64,000 nt of DNA from Plantago major (GCA_026545765.1 CM048841.1:104319542-104383541); one strand, 5' to 3'; shown: positions 11,844 through 25,508, counted from the first letter of the stretch. A program made the numbers and translations. The notes: generated from the letters alone by a model not told the origin.

Positions 11844-14800
11844 TCAGTCATCCATGACTATCTTTCAAGTCCTATTACAAAGTTGTAATCACGGAAGAAA
11901 ACAATCCACCACTTAATCATTTCAAATGATATTCAATTTTAGTTGAATTAAGTGCGAGAAAGTAAACATCAACCAAATAACAAGAAGTGATCTTTCTTTG
12001 ATAAGTTTTCATCTATTAAAATGTATCGAGAGTATGATCTTGAGATAGATGCAGTTCTGAGTAAGATGCAACTTTTACGGATAGAATTTGAAACAATCGG
12101 CAAGAATACAAAAAATAATAAAACAAACTAAGTAAATTAGAACAAAGGAGAGTCAAGCTCGAGAGTATTCTAATGTTACTAGTCTTCAAGTCTTGAAATA
12201 CAACTTGGGTTCGGATACCTCAAGTTCTTGACACCTTTCGGATCGATTGACATGATCATCCACTTTTACGCATTCTTGGACATAGTCATAAAGAGTCCTT
12301 GACGAGAGCTCTGTCTTTCTGGATAAGTCACATATTTCATGGTAACTCTTACCAATCTTGTGATTCTTCCGCAGAAAATGTTTGACCCAGAAGTACTTTC
12401 CCCAGACCCAGGCATGGTCTACTTGCAGCTGAGATAGGTTGAAATATTTGTATATTTCTTCCAGATAGTGTATATCATCTAGGTATTCATCGATGTCATA
12501 TAGAATGACTCATAGGTTGAAACACCTAGTTTGCTCTTCCTCTTAGCTACCATCCGGTTTTCTTACCTTGTGTACATCACGGGTTTTGGGTAAGACGACG
12601 AAAGAAAGATCCATCTTTCTGGCTTCATTCCTCTTTTCTACTTCAAAGTTTAACCAGGCATGAAGGTGCTCAGGTTTTAGCAATTCTGGCTTGCCTTCTC
12701 TCCATTTCAGGATCTGGTTGAGGATGGGAGTTGGAAACTTATCATTGACAAGTAGATGTTGTAGTTCCGAATCGATACCCTCTCTTGTTGAATGCACCTA
12801 TATGAAGATTCTTCATTCTTGGTCTTCATATACTCAATGTGGGCATCGGTTGGCCTTTCTTGATGTGTTTCATTGTTTAATGCATGCTGAAATCCCTTCT
12901 TCCTTTTCTGTTTGGTGGTCTTCTGTCAGGAGATCCTCTAACCCTTTCTTCCTGTCTTGGGGCTGTGCCGGTGGATGTTCCTTGTATAGACTTGGTATTT
13001 CCAGAAGGAGTTCTGGCTGCTAAGGGCTTTGCTGCCAGAGGAGGTTGTGAAGTAGTTTCTTGTCTCCTTTTCTTGTGAAGTGGATGTTCATCAGAATCAT
13101 CCTCATCATCATTATAGTCCAAAATTGGAGACTTGCAGCTTTCTTGGCCTCTTACTTCTCCTTCTTCCTTTTCTTCTTCTTCAGAAGTCTTCTTCTCTTC
13201 TGAGATTCTAAGGGACTTGGTTCCCCTAGTGACCATACTTCTCAGCCTTCTGGCTGGTTGATCTGGAACAACTTCTTCAGCAAGGGTGTCTCCAGTGGTG
13301 TCCTTGATGACAAGTTGACTTGAGGAGGGAGGATTTGATTGTTTTCTTTTTCTTCCTCTGCCTTTAGAGGCATCTCTTCTTCCCCTTAGTCATGAATAGT
13401 GACTCATGATAGCATAAGCTTGGAGAAAGTTTCAAAGTTTTTCTGGAGATTGTTGTGCACCCTGACTAATTCTTGAAGTTCTTTCTTCAGCTCGTTGTTC
13501 TGCCTAACCAGTTCCTGCTCCTTTCTGTTGAGCTCTTCAAGCGGCCTTAGGATGGCGGTGGCTTGCGGAATGACATGGTAGCTTCATTCAATCTTTGCAT
13601 TAGCATTGTTACAATCCTCATCCCTGACCAACCCTAGGTCTTTACGAGAGAAGCGATGTTGGTTGCTCTGTTAAAGCGGCTGACGAAGGCTTCATCTCTT
13701 AGGACGGTTTTAGCATACGTGTCTTGGGCGGACTAGTGTCTTCGAGTTCTAAAAAGACCTTTTTCCTTGCATGGTGCTCTTCACTTCTTAAACTACTTGG
13801 TGCGAGAGAATATATGAGGAGCAAGTAGGGCTCTTTTGTCTTTGAGTAACAAGTCTCTCATCTTACGCTTGATGATCAAGTTGTGGGTTTCGGATCAACT
13901 TGTCATAATCTTTTTCTTGGATTGTTTGCAAATTGACAATCTTCTTCTGCTTTCCATCAAGTGTGCTGGCCTTCTGAGAAGATGTAGAAGGTCTTTCTGA
14001 TGCAGTCGCAGCATCATGCTCTTCATCATCATTGTCATCCATTGCATCTATTTATTTGTGACAACAATGGCATTCTTCAAATTTCTTTGCTCATCTAGGA
14101 GTGCCAATTCTTTGGCATTAGCTTCTTCGAGCTTTTTGATTTTGGCTTCCTTTTCATCAACAAGAGCTTGAGTCTCAATGTTGATTCTCTTTTCTTCTTC
14201 CAATACCTTTCTGAGTTGTTCAATCCTAAACTCAGCAGTTGAAATTTCTTCTATGGCATCATTGAGTTCAGCTTGTTGGGTATCTTGATGAGACTTGGGA
14301 TGTGATGATGATGGAGCTTTCGGAGTAATTGAGGGAGTAGCCTTTTCTCCACTCTCTTTGCTAGCTTTCTGAATCCCGCCTTGTCCAGGTTGGGGATCAT
14401 CATTCTGATCATCATCATCATCACTCTTGTTCTTTGTTTCTTGGTTTGGATGCTCAGAGGGAGGTTCTTGATAACTATTTTCGTGCATCTCCTCGTCATC
14501 TTCTGAAACCAGGTTGATCACATTTGGGAATGTAATCATCCTCCCATTAACTTCTTCTTGTTCAGCAGAATAAGTAGTGAGCTTGCTGGGCAAGGCAGGA
14601 TGGATAATCATCTGCTCTTGGGTTTGAGCATCCGCAGACTTGAAATCTGCTGTAAGTCTTTGTGCTACTTCATGAATGAAGTCTTCATGCATTAGAGTGG
14701 CAAATGAGTAGGACTCTGTAGGGAACAATGCATGGATATAATCCTCCAGATTTAGGGCAATTGCTCTCTTTTCTGGGACATCGATTACTCTGGCTACTTC

Positions 14801-15321
14801 AGAAAGGTCAGCCTTTCTGAGTTTCTGCCATTGTCTGAAGCACTTGAGATGTTTCTTTAAGGTGTGCTTCTGGAAGGCCTTGAGTAAATCAACTGGCACT
14901 AGACTTTGAGCCTGAAAGAAAGTGTTCAAGTTAGTTTTGTTCAAACTACTTGTGTTAGTATCTGTGTGCAGAAGTGAGCTTTCTGAGCATACCTGTGTAG
15001 AAACACTAGGCTCATCTGCTTGGATTTTTACTTGCTTGGGCACAGAGGCCTCAGATACTTTGATGTGAGGAGAAGTTTTATCCTCATCAACCTTTCTTTC
15101 TGCTTGAACACGAGAATTACAATCAAATATGTTTAGAAGCTGTATGAAAAGATAGATGGAAAAGTGCTTTACGAGACTTCACTTACTTCCAGTGAGGAAG
15201 CTCGATGTAAGTTCCTCGAAACCTTGGGGTTTCGCACCTTTCTGTGAATCTTGCTTGTTCGGTTTTAGTTTCTTTGGAGGAGATGACCTGTTGTTTCTCC
15301 ATCCAATTGTTCTTGGCCGAG

Positions 15322-15398
15322 CTGTAAGAACAAACATAAGAGATTTTAGTAGTGGGTTCTCGAGCATTAGTTGAAGAAGATTATTACCGATTACTTAC
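15322..15398 (-). other. Intron in Copia-1 third gene (77 bp)
   Basis: Canonical donor GTAAGT and acceptor TTCTTACAG on the minus strand; same relative position as Copia-2 intron 46372-46452. Confidence 0.65.
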
Positions 15399-15499
15399 CT
15401 TCTCGTGAAGGCTCGAAATACTTCCTCGAAAGCTTTTAAACACGGAATCTCTAGGTTTTGGAGTGTTGGTTCCACCACCACTACTTCCTCAGTTGGAGC

Positions 15500-15579
15500 C
15501 TAAGAAGAGACATTAAGAATATTAGAACATAAGAGCAATTTTAGTTAGTTATTCCTTGTTCAGAGATAACTTTTACTAC
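15500..15579 (-). other. Intron in Copia-1 third gene (80 bp)
   Basis: GT at 15579-15578 and AG at 15501-15500 on the minus strand; same exon edges as Copia-2 intron 46555-46630. Confidence 0.65.
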
Positions 15580-17522
15580 CTGTGGGACAGGCTCTTCTTC
15601 ATGTTCTGAGGTTGGAGGAGCCTCTTCTTGATTCAAGGGGGTGGACAAGTTTTCTTCCCCCTGAAAGTGTGTCTCCAAGTTGGCCTGTAACAAATACAGT
15701 TTATGAGTAACAAGTTAACATACAATTATGTTGACATGTTAGATATAAACTATCTTTGTTACTGAATAAATCGGTGATCATTGATCTCTTGAACTTGTGG
15801 TGAATCCAGTCTCTCTGTGCTCATTATTGATCTCCTATGCGGTATTATTCGAGTTTCCATCTCGGTTTGATCCCTTCGAGTTGAGCTCTCTCGGAAGGTT
15901 GAGGAACTGTTCGAAGCAGGGTTTTCTTGACAATATTAAATCTTGGCATTGTGAATGTGGAAGCAATGGCAACATCTTCCATCATTCTATCTTCCTCACC
16001 CAGCCTTCTTCTTCTGCTTTGGTAGGGGCTATTGTCTTCAAGAGTGAGCTTGAAGCTCCTCCATAGGTCTCATACTTGAACCTTTTGAGTACTTTTGCAA
16101 GTACTTCATCATCCTCAATTACTATTACGTGTTGGTGCAGAACCATCTATGATATTTCTATCATCTACGAGAGTTCGAGCATTACGTTCGGGACTCTTGG
16201 GAATCTGATTTGCCTTTACGGCGTCCGACATCTTACGAGACCTTGTCTTGAAGGTTGTGCCTCTTGTATGATTAGGGGCTTGGAGGCTCTTTTGCTATGA
16301 GTCCTCTTTCTCTTGGCCTTTGGAGGTTTAGCTTTGGCTTGCTCGAGACCTCCTCACCTTCTTTGCGATTTCTTCTTCTTACGCCTTTACGAGTGCGTTC
16401 TCGTGACAAGTTTCTCCTTTTCTTCAAAAGCGTGTACGAAAAGGAGTTGGTGGTGGGATTTTACGCCTCTCTCGAGAGTGATTCCCATTGTTTCGAATGT
16501 AGCAGATCCACGAGACGAAGTGCAAATTGGCCTTTGGCTCGGCAAGGCCATTGATGATTTTGGGCTCAAATTCCTCAATATGTCCAAGGAATTTGTTGAA
16601 GGCGTACTTCCATGATTGAAGTGGGTTTCACGCCCTTGAGCTTCTTGTTGAAGATGCATCATCATCCATCTCTCCATGCTTATCTGGTCTACTCCACCTT
16701 TGTTGCCATCAAAGCAGCGGACGAATAAAGCTAAAGTACTCGGTGTTTACGGAGATGACTAGTTCTGATGGCCTTCAGAACAAAGTCTCCTGGGCAACCT
16801 TTTGCATTTTCTAACTGGATTGCTTCAAATAGCTCTTTGACGCCTTGAATCATGGAAGCGTCCTTGATGTTGATGTCTTCAAATGTTCCTCAAATTTTCA
16901 ATCGGAATATCTTGCAGAAAGTCTTGCAGTCTAGAACAATTTCTTGTCCTTGGACTTCAGTCTGCATGTATTTTTCTTCTTCGTCATTCACAACTTTTGT
17001 GAAGATTTTGGAGTTGTTATAGAACTCCAGTACATCCAGTGTGGATAGTCCACTGGGTGCAGCAGATAGAAGTTTGTAGATATGGGAATTCTTCAGCATT
17101 CCCAATATCAGTTTTCTTTCTGGTTTTGAAGATATAACTCCTGGTACATATCTCTTTACTAGAAAGGCTCCCCAATTCATTTTGTGTTTAGGGTTCCAGT
17201 CCGATGGGGTAAACTTTCCCAGAAGGCGTTTATTCAACACCTTAAGTTCCTTTCCTCCTTGCTTTTCAGCACGAGCAGAGGATGTTGCCTTAGGGTTCTT
17301 GGTGGTCATCTTCTTGGGTGCCATCTCTTATATAGAGTTTAGAGTGAGTGTTTTTCAGATGAATATTGCACAATTAATTGAGATTAGTCTATCTTTTCAG
17401 AAGACTAAGAACAAGAAGTTGAGTTTTGCAGAAGGGTTTTGCAGAAATCTTGAGAGATTTTGCTATTTTGATGCAAGTTTGAAAATTTCGGAATTGGTAA
17501 AAGTGTTTGTCTTTTGCCCAAA

Positions 17523-17536
17523 TCCTATATATATAG
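17523..17536 (-). promoter_or_regulatory. TATA-like box upstream of Copia-1 third gene
   Basis: The minus strand reads CTATATATATAGGATTTG about 200 bases upstream of the ATG at 17324. The same box and its downstream sequence (GCAAAA...CTTGCATCAAAA) are conserved upstream of the Copia-2 third gene (48867-48880). An internal promoter is an inference. Confidence 0.4.
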
Positions 17537-18289
17537 CAGACAAAATGTACATAGATACAACATACATATAGCTGAATATGAATGCGTGTCTTTGCATCTG
17601 CATAGGCGTGGTACGTCCTTTGTACTTCATTAAATGCTTAGTGGGCCATGTCTGCATTTCTCAACAGACATTACTTGCTTTGTTTTGATCTCACCCGTTG
17701 AGATCAAACGTTTATTCATCAAGGGCTTATATTGAATATCTTGCAATGATATCAATCAACAAATGGTAATGTGCCGACTTGATGGATTTTTAATATGCTA
17801 CATTCATTGTGTCACTTAGTAAAGAGTAGGAACACTTAATCATTTGAGCTTATCATTCTGAGTGTCAAGTCCTTATCTATATATTGTTTATCATGAAAAT
17901 GGTAAAAATACAAGACATTGCACATGTTTGACTTTCAGAACTTATACTTTTTGGGCTTTGTGTGTCCATTTCTCTTTATGACTAAATAGCTTTCTGAATT
18001 CAAGTGTGAAGCTTGATTAAACAGAATGTATTTGTCCTACTCTCAGTAAGTAAGTTCTAGTTTTATTTACTTATTAAGTGTGTACCGTCCTTTGCCTTTC
18101 TGGATACCCGTTCCAGAAATGTTTTGTCTTTCTGAGTATTGCTACTCAGAAACCTTTGCATCACTTCTTATCAACTTGGCTTTCTGAGAACCTGTTCTCA
18201 GAGGCCTACTCACTTATTCAGCCTTTAGAGATTCAGGACAATTTTTCAGTCCTTAGGCAACTCCATTAATCCAAGATTATGTCTTAAGG

Positions 18290-21200
18290 TCAAGAACCGG
18301 CTTTCTTGTAAGGGCTTAGTGAAGATATCTGAAGTTGGTCTTCTGTGCCAACCTTGAGTATCTCTATATTGCCTTTCTCAACATGATCTCTGATGAAGTG
18401 GTGTCTAACATCAATGTGCTTTGTTCTGGCATGGAACTTGGGGTTCTGTGTGATTGCAATAGCACTTGTGTTGTCACAGAAAATGGGAGTTTTCTCTTCA
18501 TTGAGTCCATAGTCTTTGAGTTGTTGTCGAATCCACAAAATTTGTGTTGCACAACAACCAACAACAATATATTCAGCCTCTGTGGTAGAAGTTGCAATTG
18601 AGTTTTGCTTCTTGCTAAACCATGAGATAAGTCTAGTTCGAGCCCGACAAGTTCACGAGGTACTTTTCCTATCAAGCATTGATCCGGCATAATCGATCTG
18701 AGTAACCGGCCAAACTCGATCCACTTTCTTTAGGATACCACAAACCTACATCTCATACCTTTTACATACCTTAATATTTTCATAGCAATGTTGTAGTGTG
18801 ATTGCATTGGATTTGTTTGAAATCTAGCACACACTCCAATGCATATTGAATATCAGTGCCTTGCGATGAAGGTAGTAGTGAACCTATCAATTTCCTATAC
18901 TTGTGTTCATCAACACTCTTATCTAATTCAGTATAGGTCATCTTGGTTCCTATGCTCATAGGTATCTTAGCATTCTTTTCAGAAGGCTTAAGATTGAACT
19001 TTGTGAGCATGTCTCTTGCATACTTTATGCGACTAATGAATATTCCATCATTGAGTTGCTTGACTTGCAATCCTGAAAATAGTTCAATTCTCCCATCATG
19101 CTCATCTCGAACTTACTTTTCATGAGATTTGCAAAGTCATCACAAAGTTGCTTGTCCTTAGATCCAAATATGATGTCATCAACATATACTTGAACTAAGA
19201 GTAGTTTCCCATCATGATTTAAAGTAAATAAAGTTTTATCAACTTCACCTTTCTTGAAACCACTTTCCAGAAGGTATTTAGCCAAAGTGTCATACCATGC
19301 TCTTGGAGCTGTTTGATCCATAAAGAGCTTTACGTAGCTTATAGACCATTCTACTTTACGAGGAAACTTCAAAGCCGGTGGTTGTTCAACATAGACTTCC
19401 TCGGCAAGTTCACCATTCAAGAATGCACTCTTGACATCCATCGATAAACTTTAAAGTCTTTGTAGCTGCAAAGGCGGAAAGAGTCTTATTGCATCAATCG
19501 GCAAGCTGGTGCATATGACTCATTAAAATCTAAACCTTGATCTGGGTGAATCCTTGGCAACCAACCTTGCTTTGTTTACGGTTATTTCACGATTCATTCA
19601 TCTTGTTTACGAAAACCCACTTAGTTCCAATCACGGATATTCCTTCTACAAATGGAACTAGTTTCCGGACTTTGTTTCTCAAAATGATCGACTCTTCTTG
19701 CATTCTTTGAGATCCGGTCTTGGTCTCTTAATGCTTCTTCTATAGTTTTGGTTCGATGTTTGAGATAAAACATCCAAAGAGAGAGTTAGCATTTTCAGCT
19801 ATTGCTCTCCTAGTCCTAACACCTTGATTGATTGGTCGATCCGTCTTTTGCGAGATGATCCTTGATCCATCTCATCATGGGTTTAGGGCTAGTAAATTCG
19901 ATATCTATGTGATCTGAATGTGAATCACTATGACTTGATACTTCTTGATGTCTGTGACATTTTGCACCTCGGAAAGGCGGTGAATGTCGACACTTGCTCG
20001 ATGTGAGAGCTTTACACGGGACATGCTGTCGGAGAGGTCATTTCGAGTTAGCTCTCGATGAACATCTTCAGTTTCCATTTCTGGAATTCTCATAGGAAAT
20101 TCTTCATCATGTCTGAGAATCATCTGGTTGTTACTAGGCATTTCATGCTTTTCTTCGTCAGATTCATCCTCTCTTTCCACAATGATGTTTTTCCTTTCTG
20201 AGAGTTCCTCTTCAGAATCCTTTATCATTAGTTCGTTGAACTTTTACGAGTTCATCGACAAGGGTGTTTTCTTGCTTCCTTCATAGAATCTGACATGGGC
20301 GATTCTTCAATCTTCTTTGTTCTTTTGTTGTAAACTCTGTAAGCTTTGCTATTCATAGAATAACCAAGAAACACACCTTCATCTGCCTTTGGTTGAAATT
20401 TTCTTAGATACTCTTTTCCATTGTTAAGAACAAAACATCTACAACCAAATACTTTTAGATGTTTGATATTAAGGGGTCTACCAACCAAGAGTTCATATGG
20501 GGTCTTGTCATGGTGTTTGTTTATCAAGCATACATTACGAGTGTAGCATCTTTGTGTTTACTTCAACCCAATAAACTTCACTTATCTCGATTGTCATTAG
20601 CATTGTCCTTCTTTGCTTCTTTAAGTGTTCTATTTTTCCTTTACGCATCACCATTTTGTTGTGGTGTTCTTACGGAGGAAAGTTGGTGTTGTATACCTTT
20701 CTTTGACAAAACTCCTTTATGTCTTGGTTGACAAATTGATTACCATAGTGCATTACGATTGCGAGATACCTTGTCCTTTTCATGACTTCAAGCTTATTGA
20801 CAAGTTTGGTATCTCCACCCTAGCATCAGTTGTGCTTGGAAAGATAACCCAGTGAATCTTGAGAAGTCATCTACAACAACAAGACCATACTTCTTTCTGC
20901 ATAACTAATTCTGAGATGATTCAAAAGATCCATGTGTAATAGTTGCGTTGGTCTAACTTCTTAGAGTGTCGATTTTGGACTTGAAAGAAATCTTAGATTG
21001 TTTCCCATCGGCAGCGAGCAGATACCATCCTTTACGAAAGATGTTTTGGGATGGCTGACCACTAACTCTTTCTTGGCAAGTTTGTTGAGTTTTAAAATTC
21101 AAGTGACTCATTCTTTTGTGCCATAACGGTGCTCTTACATGTGACTGATTGACTCACCATGAGACATTCTTGATTGTGGCGGATGCCCGATCGGCAACAT

Positions 21201-22347
21201 AAAGGCGCCTTTCCGAAAGCAAGGTATGCTTTGACTCATTGTCGATAAGTTTGCAATAATTTGCTTTGAATTTCACGATAAATCCTTATGCATAAGCGGC
21301 TCATGCTAAATAGATTATATTTCAAACCCTTAACATGTAATCGTCGGTGATAGTTAATGATCCTAATTTGGCGTTGCGAATCGGAGAGGATTTAATTCTC
21401 CTCAAAAATCGATGTACGGTCCATTGTTGCAAGCTTTGTAATTGACGGTTGCTTTGTCTCTGTCATGTGCTTTCGCATCCACTATCAAATAGCCATTGAG
21501 CCTTAGTCGAGGCGTTACGCAAAACGAAGCAGGAGTTAGGTTGTTGCTTCACAGATAGAACCATTTAGACTAAACATTCTTCGGTAGGAATCCACATTTT
21601 AGTGAATTTCTTGGGAGTTTGTTTTTATCTAACAATCGAAGGAGATCTGATAAAATTAGTAATTTTGATCTCAATTTTCCTTCTTGTGGTGTTTCTAGGT
21701 GTTCCTTTTGGTGCTTCTGGACCACAGGATTACGGGATTGCTTTTGACAAACTTAGCCTTTTCGGCGAGTTCCTTCTAGCTCGGCATTCGGTTTTTCGTG
21801 GCTTGAGATTTCTTCCACTTACATCTGTTACTCGTGCAATATCGACCTTAGCCATTGTTCTTGTCCTTCCTTATATTGTTGCGGAAAAACTTTTCCAATA
21901 GCACGATAGCGATGCCATTTCGAACACCTTTGGCTTTACGAATCGTTCTTGAAGCCTTACTAGTTTTCTGCACGTCTTTATTTTCATAAAATGGTACGAT
22001 GAAATTTGCCTATTCGGCAATTCTTCCTTTCCTAGTAATATAGCAATGTGGATGGTTACATATGCGAGGTTGTATTTCTTTTCAGAAACCTCATCCACAA
22101 GTTTCTTGTGAACTTGTTGTTCTTTCAAAGGTTGGGTTGCTACTCCTTTTCCTTTGTCAGCCACCCTTGCTTTCTGACCAATGCTATAGGTGGTTGAAGA
22201 ACCATTCGGTTGACTTTTTACAAAGGTCAACCTTTCATCACTCTTCTTCAGAGGAAATGAATTACTCGATTGTTCATAGAGTCCAAGTCCACCTTTCTCA
22301 GAGGGATCTCTTAGATAGGATTGAACCTCAGTGAGAGTGTCACTAGC
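18290..22347 (-). pseudogene. Copia-1 pol (PR, IN, RT, RNase H), frame-broken
   Basis: Protease DSG motif is encoded near 21473-21482. The integrase region is degraded around 20900-21200; its C-terminal part at 20527-20252 reads DKTPYELLVGRP and [13 protein letters not shown] includes [20 protein letters not shown] (19441-19382), the catalytic YVDDIIFG (19168-19191) and LNYFQDC. RNase H is seen at 18690-18290 with HFIRDHVEKGNIEILKVG near 18364. Compared with Copia-2's 598-codon open frame, this copy has multiple small deletions. Confidence 0.8.
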
Positions 22348-23992
22348 CTATGCATAAGATTGGAAGGATAGCTCTTTCTTTCTGAGTTCTTCATTCTCAG
22401 AAAGTAGCTTCATCATTTTCTTGGTAAGTTCATTCAAGGCTAGTTTGTGAGAATTTTCCTTCTCAGATATCTGAGATTTCAGAAAGGCTATTTCAGCGTT
22501 CTTGTTTTCAGATACTCTGGTTAGCTTAGTAACCTCTTTTTCAAGAGTTTCTTTGCTTTCTTCTAGAATTCTGGTTTTGGATTGTGCTTCCAGAAATTCT
22601 TTCTCATAACGATCCAATTCACTCTTGACCAACTCCAGATCCTCAATTCCATCATCACTCTCATAGTACAGAAATTGTGAATTGTTAGTTACCTCATCAG
22701 CCATAAGACACATTTCAATGTTGGAGATGTGGACCCGACAATCTCGACAACTCCACATTTCTTTCTTCTTGAGGCGAAGTCGATTACATCGTGGGTGATT
22801 CCACACAATTACGGTGATGGTAGGTTTGAGTCATCTGAATCTCCATCTTGAATCATCTCAAAGTCTAGAGCATCAAGTTGAATTTGAATCTTCTTCCTTC
22901 CTTTCTTGATCGATAAGGCCTTTGATTTCTCTTGAAATTTCTTACATCCTTCTTGTCACTGTCTTGAGCTTGTTTAAGCGGACAATCTCTCTTAGTGACC
23001 GGGCTTTTGACAATGAAGCGGATATCATTTCCTATTCTGCGACTTGATTAACACCTTTACGAATGGGGTGTTGGAGAGTTGTTCACTTGTATGTTCTTGT
23101 CTTGATGATAGTTTGGGCGAAGATGCTTTTGACTTTTCTTTTGCTTTTCTTCTCTCAATCTCTTGACTCACAAATTTCTTCATGTGTCTTCTTTGAAGAG
23201 CATTTTCTTCAGATGCTTCTTTGGTATCCTTCTTTTCAGAAGTGCCTTGAGAAACTAGAGCAACACTTTGCAATTTTTCAGCTGTTTGTTTTCTCTGAGT
23301 TGTCTCATAGTCTACAGTAGCAAGATGAGAGAAGAGCTCTCTTTGGAGTGATATTTGGCATCCTTGGTTGAAATAAAAGAACTTAGTGTGCTCCGGTTGT
23401 GATTGAGACTTGACAATAGTCTTAATCTTTTACTTTGGGAGTATGTTGCTTTCACCAAGTGCAGCCATATCACTCATAAGAGTAGTAAACACGAAATCAA
23501 GTTCTTCCGAGTTTCGGTGGGACCTTGTTTGAAGTTTTGGAACTTCAATTTAAGAACTTCGAACTTGTTTTCCTTGGTTTCTCGATTCAAACCTGATTTC
23601 TTCAATCGATTGCGAGCGACTTTCGCTTTAGCACCCGATTTACCTTGTATGTGCTCAGGTGTCGATCTGATGATGATATTACGAGCTTGACCATCCAATC
23701 TGTCTCTTGGCATCTTCAGATGTCCAGAGCTCTCTTGGCTTGTCTTCATACATAATGCTTCCACGAGCAACACGACCACTATCACTAACAACCGCATCCT
23801 CGCTTCCATCTTCCTTGTCTGAGGCTTTTCTTCCATCAGACACCGCGGTAACTTGTTTGAGTTGTCTGATTTTGATAGGCCCTTCATTGATGACATAGAT
23901 CATCTCGTCACTAATGGCCTCCAGATGGAGCATCATGTTGTTCTTCCATTTCGTAGTTTTACGGCTTGAGCAGGAGCATCACTCAGAGACAT
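22348..23992 (-). pseudogene. Copia-1 gag (capsid/nucleocapsid), frame-broken
   Basis: ATG at 23992 lies 104 bases inside the primer site. Recognisable blocks are WKNNMMLHLEAISDEMI near 23940, SEDAKR and DGQARNIIIR near 23690 (UBN2-type Gag domain), and a nucleocapsid zinc knuckle near 22985-23040 of CX2CX4HX4C type with some cysteines altered in the given sequence. A Glu/Lys-rich coiled coil follows at 22806-22348 (LEEEKETLEKEV-like heptads). A coiled-coil Gag C-terminus is usual in Sireviruses. Frame breaks occur largely at CAG/CTG sites compared with Copia-2. Confidence 0.7.
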
Positions 23993-24095
23993 ACATGCAC
24001 GCTTAACACACAAATTATATAGTCCTCAGAAAGGGACAAAGTTCCTTCACCTATCTGGGGATCTAGGTTCAGTTCAGAAGGCTTGTGAACCTCCT

Positions 24096-24107
24096 GCTCT
24101 GATACCA
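24096..24107 (-). promoter_or_regulatory. Copia-1 primer binding site (tRNA-iMet)
   Basis: TGGTATCAGAGC on the minus strand, 2 bases inside the 5' LTR: a perfect match to the usual plant Copia initiator-methionine tRNA primer site. It fixes the element's orientation. Confidence 0.95.
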
Positions 24108-24109
24108 CT

Positions 24110-25508
24110 TGTTGGTCCAGATAACGGCAAAGTAAAAGACTAGAGGGGGGGGGGGGTGAATAGTCTTTTAAAACTTTTGTCGATAAACACAGTTTCTCAG
24201 AAACCCCTAAATTCAGAGCGCGGAAGACTTTAAGATAGGTAAGTGCAGAAACAATAAGTGTGTGTGCGCTTTGCTGAAATGTAAATACAGAAAGGTAAAT
24301 AACACAGCAAGTATAGTGGTATCTGGAGGTGGCGTAATCCTCCAACTAATCCACTTCGGTCTTTCTGAGACCTAGAATTCACTAGAACAGATAATTGAGT
24401 TCACCTTACAATAATCCTATTCTAAGATTCCTAAACAAATGGTTCCCAACCAAATGTTCCCCCTGAGTTATTCCCCAGCTCCTAGAGCTAAGTACTTCCT
24501 CTACTCAGATAACCTTGGAGTTATTCCCTGATTTCCCAAATCAAGTACTTCCTCTACTCCACGCCTTGATGGTGTTGGTTATAAGGTTTGTCAGAGAGGC
24601 TTCTCGTATAACTTTTGATTATGTTTTGAGAGCTAATAGAACAAGACTACTTAATACACTTGTTCGGTGGATAACGATGCGCTCTTCTTGACCCAGTAAT
24701 TGGTGTCCGTTCTGGAGAATGAGCTTCAGAAAGGGTATCTGATAGTTCAACTCTTTCACGAATAACAATCTCTTGTTAAGGTTCAGGACAACTTAGAACT
24801 ACTAGTGATTCTTGACAACGAAAGCTTTTCAGAAAGGGTAGTAGAGTGCTTGAGAGAATACTTTGCTTGATGGTAAGTTTGCAAGATAGAGCGTTCTAAG
24901 GTGTGTTCTTCAAGCATCTAAGTGTGTGATATATATAGATAAATTTGAGAGGCGTTTGAATTGTATCCATTGTGCTCTCTATCAAATTATATCCGTTTAT
25001 ATCTTGAACTATGTACTCAGAAGTCACTATCTCTTATTTCAGAGAGGACTTGTTTTTTGCAGCATTTCTGCCGATGCATTTAATGCATAGTACTGTTCAT
25101 TGTCCTTTAGTCTCAACGGATACATGAGCCTTTCTGATGGCTTGCATGCTCCATGCTCATGATGTCATATGTCCAGAATCATATTTCCAAAGTAAGTTAA
25201 TGTACTTAAGAAATGATTAAGGACATAGTCTTTCTGAGTTAGACTAAACCTTTGTGTCTTCATAAACCTTGTGCAATCTTCAGTCTTCTAATCTTCAGAA
25301 AAGCTCCATTGCTATGATTGATCTTCATGGTCTTCTTGAAATACAAAATTACACTCAGAGACCTATAATCCTAATACAAGATTTACTAGACTAATCATAC
25401 TCAGTGATTTTCTCTTTTACAATGTTCAAGTGAACCAAGAGTACTTAATCACCTTTCTGGCTAAGAACATGTGATGAGTGATCAAAATACTAATAGATAT
25501 TCCTAACA
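24110..25508 (-). repeat. Copia-1 5' LTR (1399 bp)
   Basis: Full-length LTR on the minus strand, TGTTAG...CCAACA in that orientation. A TATA-like stretch (rc of 24931-24943, CTATATATATC) is the likely LTR promoter. A run of about 13 G near 24146 lies close to its inner end, next to the primer site. Confidence 0.9.

Larger units (their letters stand above)
12230..17324 (-). pseudogene. Copia-1 third gene (env-like position), spliced and partly degraded
   Basis: Begins at ATG 17324 just after CTCTATATAAGAG. The first block (17324-16890) is basic at the N-terminus and ends STLDVLEFYNNSKI...CKTFCKIFRL. Further blocks are 16677-16390, 15680-15580, 15499-15399, 15321-14048 (331-codon stretch, acidic then heptad-rich coiled coil ending LLDEQRNLKNAIVV), 13236-12877 (acidic, HKKRR) and 12797-12543 (HAWLNFEVEKRNEARKMD). 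Short introns 15500-15579 and 15322-15398 have GT-AG ends and match Copia-2 introns in position. The family is not recognised with certainty; Sireviruses often carry an env-like gene here. Frames are broken in several places. Confidence 0.55.
11452..25508 (-). mobile_element. Copia-1: Sirevirus-like Ty1/copia LTR retrotransposon
   Basis: Bounded by TGTTGG...TAACA LTRs and flanked by the 5 bp duplication CTCCT (11447-11451 and 25509-25513). On the minus strand: 5' LTR (25508-24110), iMet primer site, gag (from 23992), protease, integrase, RT, RNase H (to 18290), a third gene (17324 to about 12230), PPT and a shortened 3' LTR (11826-11452). Gag-PR-IN-RT-RH order is Copia. Large size, a coiled-coil Gag C-terminus and a third gene point to the Sirevirus lineage. 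Many frames are interrupted. It splits the transposase gene of CACTA element c. Confidence 0.9.

Noticed and set aside
14048-15043. A host coiled-coil gene captured by Copia-1
   Set aside because: The corresponding region with related blocks occurs in Copia-2 at the same place, so it is part of the family's third gene rather than a one-off capture.
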